Assembly: GCF_000730165.1 (NCBI RefSeq)
Contig: NZ_CP022113.1
Coordinates: 310,001 to 374,000 of the forward strand
DNA length: 64,000 nt
Source: Nitrospirillum viridazoti CBAmc
GTDB lineage: Bacteria > Pseudomonadota > Alphaproteobacteria > Azospirillales > Azospirillaceae
Direction of reading: 5' to 3'
Below, one piece after another: positions 6,871 to 13,848 of this stretch. How positions within the stretch are numbered: the first letter of the stretch is position 1; every line of letters starts with the position of its first letter. The notes beneath the pieces are model-generated. The model was not told the DNA's origin. It saw only the letters and a program-made list of their open reading frames with translations, and did no database searches. The translations under genes and the position numbers were made by a program.

Positions 6871-9087
6871 ATGTCCGACACCCGTTACGACGACACGCCC
6901 GTGCGCCCGGTGCCGCCCACGCCCAGCCCCATCCCGGATGCGCTGGCCCAGCCGGCGGCCAAGCCCGCGATGCCCAGCGTGCCCTTCGTCGGCGGTGACA
7001 CGGCCAAGCAGCGGGACCTGGCCTCGGATAGCCAGGAGGCGGGGTCGGCGCTGACCACCAACCAGGGTCTGAAGGTCAGCGACGACCAGAATTCGTTGCG
7101 CGCCGGGCCCCGGGGGCCGACGCTGATGGAAGATTTCCATCTGCGGGAGAAGATCACCCACTTCGACCACGAACGCATCCCGGAGCGGGTGGTGCACGCC
7201 CGGGGTGCCGCCGCCCACGGCATCTTCCAGGTGTATGAGCCGCTGACCGACCTCACCACCGCCGCGCCCTTCCAGGACCCGGCCAAGGAGACGCCGGTGT
7301 TCGTGCGCTTTTCCACCGTGGCGGGGTCGCGCGGGTCGGCCGACACGGTCCGCGACGTGCGCGGCTTCGCCGTCAAGTTCTATACGGAGGAAGGCGTCTG
7401 GGATCTGGTGGGCAACAACATGCCCGTCTTCTTCATCCAGGACGCCGTCAAGTTCCCCGACCTGATCCATGCGGTGAAGCCGGAGCCGCATAACGAGATC
7501 CCGCAGGCCCAGTCGGCGCATGATACCTTCTGGGATTTCGTGTCGCTGACCCCGGAGTCCGCCCACATGCTGATGTGGGTGATGAGCGACCGGGCGATCC
7601 CCCGCAGCTACGCCACCATGGAAGGATTCGGCGTCCACACCTTCCGCCTGGTGAATGCCGAGGGGAAGGCGCGTTTCGTCAAGTTCCATTGGAAGCCGCT
7701 GAAGGGCATTTTCAGCCAGGTGTGGGACGAGGCGCAGAAGACCGCTGGCAAGGATCCCGACTTCCACCGCCGCGACTTGTTCGACGCCATCGAGCGCGGC
7801 GATTTCCCGCAATGGGAACTGGGCCTGCAGGTCATCGAGGAGGAGGACGAGTTCAAATACGGCGTCGACATCCTGGACCCCACCAAGATCATCCCGGAAG
7901 AGATGGTGCCGGTGCGCCGGGTGGGCCTGATGACCCTGACGGCCAACCCCGGCAACTTCTTCGCCGAAACCGAACAGGTGGCCTTTCACGTCGGCCACGT
8001 CGTGCCCGGCATCGACTTCACCAATGATCCGCTGCTGCAGGGGCGCCTGTTCTCCTATCTTGATACCCAGCTGCGCCGCGTGGGCCCGAACTTCGCCGAG
8101 CTGCCCATCAACCGGCCGCTGCAGCGGGTGGACAACAACCAGCGCGACGGCATGGGCCGCCGGCAGATCAACCGGGGCCGCGTGGCCTATTTCCCCAACG
8201 GCCTGGCCCACGGCTGCCCCATGCATTCACCCGAGGCCGCCGATGCCTTCCGCAGCTATGCTGAGAAGGTGGACGGCGCGAAGATCCGCGTGCGCAGCGA
8301 CAGCTTCGGGGACCATTTCAGCCAGGCCACCTTGTTCTGGAACAGCATGGCGGGTTGGGAGAAGGACCACATCGTCGCCGCCTTCTCCTTCGAGCTGAAC
8401 CAGTGCACCGACGTGGTGGTGCGCCAGCGGGTGATGGATGCGATCCTGAGCAACATCGCGCTGGAATTGGCGCAGGGCGTGGCCGCCCGGACAGGCATTC
8501 CGTTGCCGGAGGCCCGGGTGCATCCGGCGGCAGCGGGCCGGCCCAACGCCGATCTTCCTGACGCCGGTCTTAGGGTCGGCCGCTCACCGGCGCTCAGCAT
8601 GGACCGGGTGGCGGAAGACATCCGCGGCCGCAAGGTGGCGGTGCTGGTGGACAAGGGCGTCAGCGCCGAACAGCTGACCATCATCCAGGAGACGCTGATG
8701 GATGAGGAGGCGATCGTGGAGGTGGTGGCTCCCACCGCCGGCACGGTGCAGGGCGGCGACGGCGTCCTGGTGCCTGTCACGCGCGCCGCGCCCAACGCCC
8801 CGTCGGTGGTTTATGACGCGGTGATGGTGCCGGGTGGGGCGGACACCAGCGCCCTACAGGCCAGCGGCCTGATCCGCCATTTCCTCAACGAGGCCTTCCT
8901 GCATGGCAAGCCCATCGCCGCCATCGGCACGGGCGAACAGGTGCTGGCAGCCGCCAACCTGCCCACCGCGCTGAAGGAAGAGGGGGTCATCACCGGCGAG
9001 ACACTGGAGGACACGTTGACCCTGTTCGTCGAGGCCATGCGCCGCCATCGTTTCCCCCAGCGGAACGTCGCGCCGGTGCCCGCGTGA
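6871..9087 (+). CDS. katE: Large-subunit catalase HPII type
   Basis: This monofunctional heme catalase of 738 residues decomposes hydrogen peroxide. It belongs to the large-subunit clade (E. coli HPII is about 750 residues). The start is ATG 6871, preceded by GAAGAGGAAG. The catalytic histidine is in RVVHARGAAAHG (His109). NNMPVFFIQDAVKFPD follows in the core, and the proximal heme tyrosine is Tyr396 in FSYLDTQLRR. The C-terminal 150-200 residues form the extra flavodoxin/amidotransferase-like domain typical of HPII (RKVAVLVDKGVSAEQL, then YDAVMVPGGADTS and KPIAAIGTGEQVL). A candidate EcfG promoter lies 65 bases upstream. Confidence 0.95.
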   Translation: MSDTRYDDTPVRPVPPTPSPIPDALAQPAAKPAMPSVPFVGGDTAKQRDLASDSQEAGSALTTNQGLKVSDDQNSLRAGPRGPTLMEDFHLREKITHFDHERIPERVVHARGAAAHGIFQVYEPLTDLTTAAPFQDPAKETPVFVRFSTVAGSRGSADTVRDVRGFAVKFYTEEGVWDLVGNNMPVFFIQDAVKFPDLIHAVKPEPHNEIPQAQSAHDTFWDFVSLTPESAHMLMWVMSDRAIPRSYATMEGFGVHTFRLVNAEGKARFVKFHWKPLKGIFSQVWDEAQKTAGKDPDFHRRDLFDAIERGDFPQWELGLQVIEEEDEFKYGVDILDPTKIIPEEMVPVRRVGLMTLTANPGNFFAETEQVAFHVGHVVPGIDFTNDPLLQGRLFSYLDTQLRRVGPNFAELPINRPLQRVDNNQRDGMGRRQINRGRVAYFPNGLAHGCPMHSPEAADAFRSYAEKVDGAKIRVRSDSFGDHFSQATLFWNSMAGWEKDHIVAAFSFELNQCTDVVVRQRVMDAILSNIALELAQGVAARTGIPLPEARVHPAAAGRPNADLPDAGLRVGRSPALSMDRVAEDIRGRKVAVLVDKGVSAEQLTIIQETLMDEEAIVEVVAPTAGTVQGGDGVLVPVTRAAPNAPSVVYDAVMVPGGADTSALQASGLIRHFLNEAFLHGKPIAAIGTGEQVLAAANLPTALKEEGVITGETLEDTLTLFVEAMRRHRFPQRNVAPVPA

Positions 9088-9092
9088 GGCGC

Positions 9093-9320
9093 CTAGCCGC
9101 TCACGCGCTGCACATCCGCGCGGCCCCGGCCGACATAGGGCAGCGCGAACAGGTAGAGGCCGGAGGCCAGCAGCAGGATCAGCGGGACCAGGGCCAGCAA
9201 CCCGACCCAGGCGGCCGGTTGCTGGCCCCCGCCCATGACCGCCATATAGGTGATGACACCGCCGGTGAAGGCGATGGAAAGCCAGCGGTGAAGCTGACGG
9301 ATGCTTTTGGCCCAGTTCAT
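9093..9320 (-). CDS. Small two-span membrane protein
   Basis: The 75-residue protein has an N-terminal segment reminiscent of PepSY/iron-uptake membrane proteins (SIRQLHRWLSIAFTGGVITYMAVM) and a second hydrophobic span (WVGLLALVPLILLLASGLYLFALPY). No specific family can be named with confidence. The ribosome site is strong (AAGGGAGG), nine bases before the ATG. It is third in the leftward ArsR-SRPBCC operon, 36 bases downstream of the SRPBCC gene, and converges on the catalase gene with five bases between stops. Confidence 0.7.
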   Translation of the reverse strand: MNWAKSIRQLHRWLSIAFTGGVITYMAVMGGGQQPAAWVGLLALVPLILLLASGLYLFALPYVGRGRADVQRVSG

Positions 9321-9356
9321 TGGAAAAACCTCCCTTGTTCCTGTCGGGCTTGGATT

Positions 9357-9776
9357 TCAGACGGGGATACCGGCCAGGATTTGCTCCAGCTTGGCCAGGA
9401 ACTGGGTCCAGCCGTACTGGGCGCCGCGATAGGCCTGTTCTTGGTCCGGACGGAAACCGGCCTGTTCCATGCGCAGGCGGGTGCCCGTGGCCGACGGCGT
9501 CAGTGTCCAGGTGACGACGCTGTCCAGCCCCATGGCCACCCAGCTGTAGGACAGGGTCCGGTGCGGCTCGACCTCCAGCACCATGCACTCCACGGAACCC
9601 CAGTCGCCCCGGAAGTCGAAGCGGTGGCCCACCGCGGCCTGGAAATCGTTCTTCATCAGCCATTCCGCCAGCAGGTGCGGCTGGGTCAGGGCACGCCAGA
9701 TTTTCTCCGGCGGATAAGGCACCTCGCGCTCGATGACGACGGAACGTGTTTGGGGGGCGGTCGCAGGGGCGGTCAT
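9357..9776 (-). CDS. SRPBCC (AHSA1-like) domain protein
   Basis: This 139-residue protein has the START-like ligand-binding fold of the AHSA1/activator-of-Hsp90 subfamily. The family pattern is visible at VIEREVPYPPEKIWRALT, HLLAEWLMKNDFQAAVGHRF, then MVLEVEPHRTLSYSWV and the C-terminal GWTQFLAKLEQILAG helix. The ligand is unknown. The start overlaps the ArsR stop (ATGA), a common pairing in which an ArsR repressor and an SRPBCC protein form one unit. A role as small-molecule binding or detoxifying partner is inference. Confidence 0.88.
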   Translation of the reverse strand: MTAPATAPQTRSVVIEREVPYPPEKIWRALTQPHLLAEWLMKNDFQAAVGHRFDFRGDWGSVECMVLEVEPHRTLSYSWVAMGLDSVVTWTLTPSATGTRLRMEQAGFRPDQEQAYRGAQYGWTQFLAKLEQILAGIPV

Positions 9777-10096
9777 TGATCCATCCTTTTCAGCAAATCT
9801 TCCAGGGCGTCGAAGCGGCCGTCCCAGAAGCTGGCCATCTGCTGGGTCCAGTCGGCCAGCGGGGCCAGGGCCTTGGGTTGCGCGCTGTAATGGGTTTGGC
9901 GGCCTTCCGGCCGGTCACGCACCAGGCCGGCCTGTTTCAGAGCGGCCAGATGCTTGGAGACGGCGGGTTGGGAAACGCCGGCATGTGCCGTCAACGCCGC
10001 CACGGTCTGTTCCCCCCGGCGGCACAATTGCTCAAAAATTCCCCGGCGGGTCGGGTCGGCCAGTGTCCGGAACAGGAGGTCGGGGTTTTGGGGCAT
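9773..10096 (-). CDS. ArsR-family transcriptional regulator
   Basis: The 107-residue winged-helix repressor shows a complete ArsR domain: LFRTLADPTRRGIFEQLC, then QTVAALTAHAGVSQPAVSKHLAALKQAGLV as recognition helix, and a wing RPEGRQTHYSAQP. No metal-binding ELCV-type cysteine box is seen (one Cys in EQLCRRGE), so it is more like the SRPBCC-associated non-metal subgroup. It is first in its operon. Its start codon lies seven bases from a double palindromic operator, strongly suggesting autorepression. No Shine-Dalgarno sequence is evident in that short spacer. Confidence 0.9.
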   Translation of the reverse strand: MPQNPDLLFRTLADPTRRGIFEQLCRRGEQTVAALTAHAGVSQPAVSKHLAALKQAGLVRDRPEGRQTHYSAQPKALAPLADWTQQMASFWDGRFDALEDLLKRMDQ

Positions 10097-10100
10097 AGAA

Positions 10101-10148
10101 TCATAACCGATCAGTTATGAATCAATTCATAGCTGATCGGTTATAAAT
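10101..10148. promoter_or_regulatory. Tandem palindromic operator for the ArsR operon
   Basis: Two copies of an imperfect palindrome of consensus ATAACYGATCRGTTAT occur at 10103-10118 and 10129-10144, 26 bases apart start to start. Together they form a larger near-perfect inverted repeat (arms of 12 identical bases at 10103-10114 and 10133-10144, centre near 10123). The position just upstream of the ArsR start codon fits autorepression by an ArsR dimer on each site. Confidence 0.75.
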
Positions 10149-10187
10149 GAGTCAAGGCGCGAAACGCGGCCTGGCCTGGCCGCCGCC

Positions 10188-10382
10188 TCAGTGCTTGCGG
10201 TTTTTCTGATGCAGCTTGTCCACCAGGTCCAACAGATGTTGGGGCACGGGCTCCGCCGCCTCATCCTCGAACATCTCGCGCAGTCCCCGGTCAAGCACGG
10301 TCTGCGGGCCGGGCGGCATCGGACGGGTGCTGGCCGTCAGCAGCGATCGCTTGCCGTTCGGGGCCTTCGGCTGCTTGGTCAT
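10188..10382 (-). CDS. nepR: NepR-like anti-sigma factor
   Basis: This 64-residue protein resembles NepR, the anti-sigma factor that holds EcfG inactive until phosphorylated PhyR captures it. The core helix motif is seen in LDRGLREMFEDEAAEPVPQHLLDLVDKL, which matches the two-helix NepR pattern (L-x-R-x-LR...EPVP..LL.L...L). The start is ATG 10382 with AGGGGAT seven bases upstream. A longer reading frame adds 34 residues without family character. It lies between the ArsR operon and the PhyR-like gene, with ecfG beyond, the standard neighbourhood of the alphaproteobacterial general stress response. Confidence 0.82.
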   Translation of the reverse strand: MTKQPKAPNGKRSLLTASTRPMPPGPQTVLDRGLREMFEDEAAEPVPQHLLDLVDKLHQKNRKH

Positions 10383-10551
10383 GACGGATCCCCTGGATGC
10401 GGCCCCGGTGATCGGGCCTTGTTTGGGCCGGCGCGCCCTGGCGCCCGCATGTCCCCCGACAGCTGGAACAACTTTCGTGATCAAAGGCTACGCCGCCGGT
10501 GCAGCCAGCTTAATGGAGCCGCCTGCGGCCAGTCACCCCCTGAAGCGTGTT

Positions 10552-11115
10552 TTATTGCAAGCCGGCGCCCCAGCCGGCGGGAGGGGCGTCGGCGGGATGA
10601 CGGAGGGAAGCGTGGGCATGCGACGGCATATTGCCCGCCTGAGGAAGCCGTATGGTCATGTCGTCCTCCAGCATCAGCACGCCCGACCGCAGGCCGTCAC
10701 GGAAGGCCTTGCGGGCCAGCTTGATCTGGTGTTCCACCTCGTCCAGCGGCAGGCCCAGAATCCAGGCGGTCTCACCGGCTGTGAAGCCTTCCACCGCCGT
10801 CAGCAGCAAGGCCTCGCGTCGTTCGCATGGCAGGGTGCGCAACAGGGCGCCTGGGCCCATGGTTTCGGGCACGGGGCCCTCGTCCCCCAATTCCAGATGG
10901 CCGCCGGCATAGATGCGGTGGAACAGACGGAACAGCGTGCTGCGGTCGGCGTCCGGCCCCAGGATATCCACACCATCCTGCACCAGCGTTTCCAACACCA
11001 TGCGGACGTAGGCGTCGCCGCTGATGGCGCTGCCAGTCAATGCCCGGGCATAGCGGCGCAGGCAGGGTAGCTGTTCGGTGATGAGGTCGGCGGGGGCGCT
11101 GCTGTGTGCCGGCAT
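10552..11115 (-). CDS. PhyR-like sigma-factor mimic lacking a receiver domain
   Basis: The 187-residue protein matches the N-terminal sigma-like domain of PhyR: LPCLRRYARALTGS, AYVRMVLETLV, LFRLFHRIY, LRTLPCERREALLLTAVEGF, ETAWILGLPLDEVEHQIKLARKAFR. In ordinary PhyR (about 260 residues) a receiver domain follows. Here only its first strand and acidic pair remain (SGVLMLEDDM), then about 35 residues without receiver character, then a stop. The space before nepR (about 170 bases) is too small for the missing part. Known biology: the sigma-like domain binds NepR, and the receiver controls this by phosphorylation. Inference: this copy is either an unregulated NepR sink or a decaying paralog. It is divergent from ecfG. 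Confidence 0.78.
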   Translation of the reverse strand: MPAHSSAPADLITEQLPCLRRYARALTGSAISGDAYVRMVLETLVQDGVDILGPDADRSTLFRLFHRIYAGGHLELGDEGPVPETMGPGALLRTLPCERREALLLTAVEGFTAGETAWILGLPLDEVEHQIKLARKAFRDGLRSGVLMLEDDMTIRLPQAGNMPSHAHASLRHPADAPPAGWGAGLQ

Positions 11116-11464
11116 GATCTGCGTCGCTCCTCTCTATCTGGCAATCTGGTTTCCGAACCTGCCGACCGGCGTGAAAGTTTCCTGGCCCCTGGAAACTTTC
11201 GACGCACGTTTTCGCGCTAGGGCGCATGCCATAATGAATTCGTTTGGTATAGGCGCTTCCGCCTACGACATATACGTGTTCATGGCACAATAGAGACGTC
11301 CGACCCCTCCCGGAAAATCCGACCACGACTCAGTTTTATGGGTCTATGCTTTCAACGCGTGCCGCAGAAAGCGCCGCGAAAATCTCAAATCAACCCGAAG
11401 ACCTCATCCATCCGATTCTCGAGGATCCCGTTTTCCTTGAGAGAATCTTGATACGGGGCAGATT
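11116..11464. other. Divergent regulatory region between phyR-like and ecfG
   Basis: These 349 bases separate two divergent stress-response genes. They are visibly less GC-rich than the flanks toward 11220-11460. The clearest structure is a perfect 10-base inverted repeat at 11173-11200. A 71-codon open frame (11078-11293, plus) overlaps the start of the phyR-like gene and has no family character. I see no canonical GGAAC element here. Confidence 0.6.
11173..11200. promoter_or_regulatory. Perfect inverted repeat upstream of the phyR-like gene
   Basis: GAAAGTTTCC (11173-11182) and GGAAACTTTC (11191-11200) are exact inverted copies around an eight-base spacer. On the minus strand GGAAAC is followed 17 bases later by GGTT, which resembles a degenerate EcfG promoter pointing at the phyR-like gene. 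It could instead be a regulator site. Confidence 0.5.
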
Positions 11465-12082
11465 ATGCCATCTGATTTACTATCGACCGACCTGCCAGTG
11501 GGTGCGCTGAACACGGACAAGCGGGAACCGGAATTTCGTGACGAGGTGTTGCGCCTGTTGCCCGCGCTGCGCGCCTTCGCCCGGTCGCTGACCAGCAACG
11601 CTGCCGATACCGACGACCTGGTCCAGGACTGCGTGGTGCGCGCCTGGTCGCATGCCGACCAGTTCACGCCCGGCACGAACCTGCGGGCCTGGCTGTTCAC
11701 CATCCTGCGTAACCGCCACTATTCCATCGCCAAGCGCCGCCAACGCGAGGTGGCCGATCCGGACGGCTTTCACACCGGCCGCATGATGATGGAGCCGGCG
11801 CAGGAATGGGGCATTACCGGGCGTGAGCTGAAGGTGGCCCTAGCCGCCCTGCCGGAGGACCAGCGCGAGGCGCTGATCCTGGTGGGCGGTGCCGGCGTCA
11901 GCTATGAAGAGGCGGCGGAGATCTGCGGCTGCGCCCTGGGCACCATCAAAAGCCGCGTGAACCGGGCGCGCACCAAGCTTGCTGGCTTGATGGGTCTGCC
12001 CAATCGCGTCGTCGCCCTGAGCGCCACCACCCTGCCGGCCGGTGCCGACGCGACCTCCACGACCCAATGGACGCGGCACTAG
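11465..12082 (+). CDS. ecfG: EcfG-type sigma factor of the general stress response
   Basis: This 205-residue extracytoplasmic-function sigma factor has region 2 (LPALRAFARSLTSNAADTDD, LVQDCVVRAWSHADQF) and the characteristic EcfG stretch LRAWLFTILRNRHYSIAKRR followed by EVADPDG. Region 4 is ALAALPEDQREALILVGGAG, then SYEEAAEICGCALGTIKSRV. The combination and the nepR/phyR-like neighbours identify the EcfG group. In known systems NepR holds EcfG off until PhyR is phosphorylated. The start is ATG 11465 after a modest ACGGGGCAG site. The C-terminal tail of about 25 residues is low complexity. Confidence 0.9.
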   Translation: MPSDLLSTDLPVGALNTDKREPEFRDEVLRLLPALRAFARSLTSNAADTDDLVQDCVVRAWSHADQFTPGTNLRAWLFTILRNRHYSIAKRRQREVADPDGFHTGRMMMEPAQEWGITGRELKVALAALPEDQREALILVGGAGVSYEEAAEICGCALGTIKSRVNRARTKLAGLMGLPNRVVALSATTLPAGADATSTTQWTRH

Positions 12083-12123
12083 GAGACCCATGGCATCGAT
12101 GCCGCGGAACCCGAGGATGCCGC

Positions 12124-12148
12124 GGAACCAAGTCGCGCCCACGCCGTT
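12124..12148 (+). promoter_or_regulatory. Perfect EcfG-type promoter before paoA
   Basis: GGAAC (12124-12128), 16 bases, then CGTT (12145-12148) exactly match the EcfG consensus. It lies 40 bases before the ATG at 12189, which also argues for that start over an upstream in-frame ATG at 12090. Confidence 0.65.
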
Positions 12149-12188
12149 CCCCATCCGAGCCCTCCCACCCGAGCCGGGATGCCGCGCC

Positions 12189-12815
12189 ATGCCTGACCGT
12201 TCCCAATCCGCTGCCGTGAACCGCCGCCATTTCCTGGCCGCCGTCGGGGGGGCCGCGGCGGGGGGCGCCACCACCCTGCCGGGCACCGGGGACGCGGCGG
12301 CCGCGCCGGCGGCTGAGGCGGCCAAATCCAGTGACCCCCGTGTGCCCCACACCGTCACCCTCACGATCAACGGCCAGGACCACCAGTTGAGCCTGGACGC
12401 CCGTGCCAGCCTGCTCGACACGCTGCGGGACCGGCTGGGCCTGACGGGCACCAAGAAGGGCTGTGATCACGGCCAGTGTGGCGCCTGCACCGTGCTGGTC
12501 GACGGCCGGCGGGAACTGTCTTGCCTGCGGCTGGCGGTCATGGCCCAGGGGCGCCAGGTGACCACCATCGAGGGCCTGGCGCCGGACCCCCACACCCTGC
12601 ACCCCATGCAACAGGCCTTCATCGACCATGACGCCTTCCAGTGCGGGTATTGCACGCCGGGGCAGATCCTGTCGGCCGTCGCCTGCGTCAAGGAGGGGCA
12701 TGCCGGCGATGACGACCAGATACGGGAATACATGAGCGGCAACATCTGCCGCTGCGCCGCCTATCCCAACATCGTCGCCGCCATCCGCCAGGCGAAGACC
12801 GAGATGGGGGCGTAG
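12189..12815 (+). CDS. paoA: Aldehyde oxidoreductase [2Fe-2S] subunit (PaoA-like, Tat-exported)
   Basis: This is the iron-sulfur subunit of a xanthine-oxidase-family molybdoenzyme (208 residues from ATG 12189). A twin-arginine signal (NRRHFLAAVGGAAAGG) is followed by two [2Fe-2S] domains: CDHGQCGACTVLVDG with a later Cys in ELSC, and CGYCTPGQ with CRCAAYP. This layout matches periplasmic PaoA (YagT) of E. coli. The three-subunit complex oxidises aldehydes to acids. An in-frame ATG at 12090 with AGGAGA upstream would add 33 residues ahead of the Tat signal, and a perfect EcfG promoter lies inside that extension, so I prefer 12189. Next gene begins four bases after the stop. Confidence 0.9.
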   Translation: MPDRSQSAAVNRRHFLAAVGGAAAGGATTLPGTGDAAAAPAAEAAKSSDPRVPHTVTLTINGQDHQLSLDARASLLDTLRDRLGLTGTKKGCDHGQCGACTVLVDGRRELSCLRLAVMAQGRQVTTIEGLAPDPHTLHPMQQAFIDHDAFQCGYCTPGQILSAVACVKEGHAGDDDQIREYMSGNICRCAAYPNIVAAIRQAKTEMGA

Positions 12816-12819
12816 CGAC

Positions 12820-13848
12820 ATGCAGCCTTTCCTGTTCGATCGCGCCGGCAGCGTGGCCGAGGCCCTGCGCGCCGTTTCCGACGCCACCGTCATCGCCGGC
12901 GGGACCAACCTGGTCGATTACATGCGCCTGGGTGTCGTGTCACCCAAGCGCGTGGTGGACATCAATGGCCTGAACCGGGAGACGGCGGCGCTGGGCCGTA
13001 TCACCCTGGATCATCAGGGCCTGCGCCTCGGGGCCCTGGTCCGCATGGCGGAGGCGGAGGATCACCCTGGCATCCGCGCCCACTATCCCGTGCTGGCCGA
13101 CAGCTTGGCCCTGGCCGCCAGCCGGCAGATCCGCACCATGGCCAGCCTGGGCGGCAACCTTCTGCAACGCACCCGCTGTGAGTATTTCCGCGAGGCGTCC
13201 TGGCCCTGCAACAAGCGCCGGCCCGGGTCCGGCTGCGCCGCGCTGGACGGCCTGAACCGCCAGCACGCCGTGCTGGGCACCAGCGACGCCTGCATCGCGA
13301 CATATCCGGGCGACATGGCCCAGGCCCTGCTGGTCCTGGATGCCCAGGTGGAGCTGACGGGCCCGGGCGGCGTTCGCCTGATGCCGGTGGCCAAGGTCCA
13401 CCGCCAGCCGGGCGCCACACCCTATCTTGAAACGACGCTGGCCCCGGATGAGCTGATTACCGCTTTGGTGGTGCCTGCCAGCCCCTGGTCTTGGCGGTCG
13501 CGCTACGTCAAGGTGCGCGACCGGCGCTCCTTCGCCTTCGCCTTGGCCTCGGCGGCCGTGGCGCTGGACCTGGAAGGTGATCGCGTGAAACAGGCGCGCA
13601 TCGCGCTGGGCGGTGTCGCCACCGTGCCCTGGCGGGCGGAGGCGGCGGAGGTCGCTTTGGTGGGCAAACCCCTGGACCAGACCACCGCCCGCGCCGCCGC
13701 CGTTGCCGCTTTCGCCGGCGCCCGCACCCGTGCGCACAACGCCTTCAAGGTGCCCCTCGGCCAGGAGGTGCTGGTGCAGGCGTTGCTGCAGGCCGGCGCG
13801 CTTCAACCGCCACCGCCGACCACGCGAAACGGGGTGACCCATGCCTGA
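12820..13848 (+). CDS. paoB: Aldehyde oxidoreductase FAD subunit (PaoB-like)
   Basis: The 342-residue FAD-binding subunit of the xanthine-dehydrogenase family passes electrons between the molybdenum and external acceptors. The FAD site is visible in TVIAGGTNLVDYMRLGV and in the stretch around IRTMASLGGNLLQRTRC. A cysteine-rich insertion (TRCEYFREASWPCNKRRPGSGCAAL) corresponds to the extra [4Fe-4S] cluster known in E. coli PaoB. The C-terminal CO-dehydrogenase flavoprotein domain follows (KVRDRRSFAFALASAAVAL). Its stop overlaps the start of the large subunit by eight bases. Confidence 0.9.
   Translation: MQPFLFDRAGSVAEALRAVSDATVIAGGTNLVDYMRLGVVSPKRVVDINGLNRETAALGRITLDHQGLRLGALVRMAEAEDHPGIRAHYPVLADSLALAASRQIRTMASLGGNLLQRTRCEYFREASWPCNKRRPGSGCAALDGLNRQHAVLGTSDACIATYPGDMAQALLVLDAQVELTGPGGVRLMPVAKVHRQPGATPYLETTLAPDELITALVVPASPWSWRSRYVKVRDRRSFAFALASAAVALDLEGDRVKQARIALGGVATVPWRAEAAEVALVGKPLDQTTARAAAVAAFAGARTRAHNAFKVPLGQEVLVQALLQAGALQPPPPTTRNGVTHA

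Noticed and set aside
5623-8226. 867-codon minus-strand frame over topoisomerase and catalase
   Set aside because: Antisense of two well-conserved enzymes; its translation shows only repetitive GC-rich composition.
9320-9345. GGAAC on the minus strand before the small membrane gene at 9093
   Set aside because: The spacer is the ribosome-binding site and the -10 position would fall inside the coding sequence.
10463-10484. GGAAC element in front of nepR
   Set aside because: It lies on the plus strand, pointing away from nepR, and no GTT-type -10 is at the right distance.
11078-11293. 71-codon plus-strand frame between the phyR-like gene and ecfG
   Set aside because: It overlaps the start of the phyR-like gene, has no family features and crosses the inverted repeat; more likely regulatory DNA.
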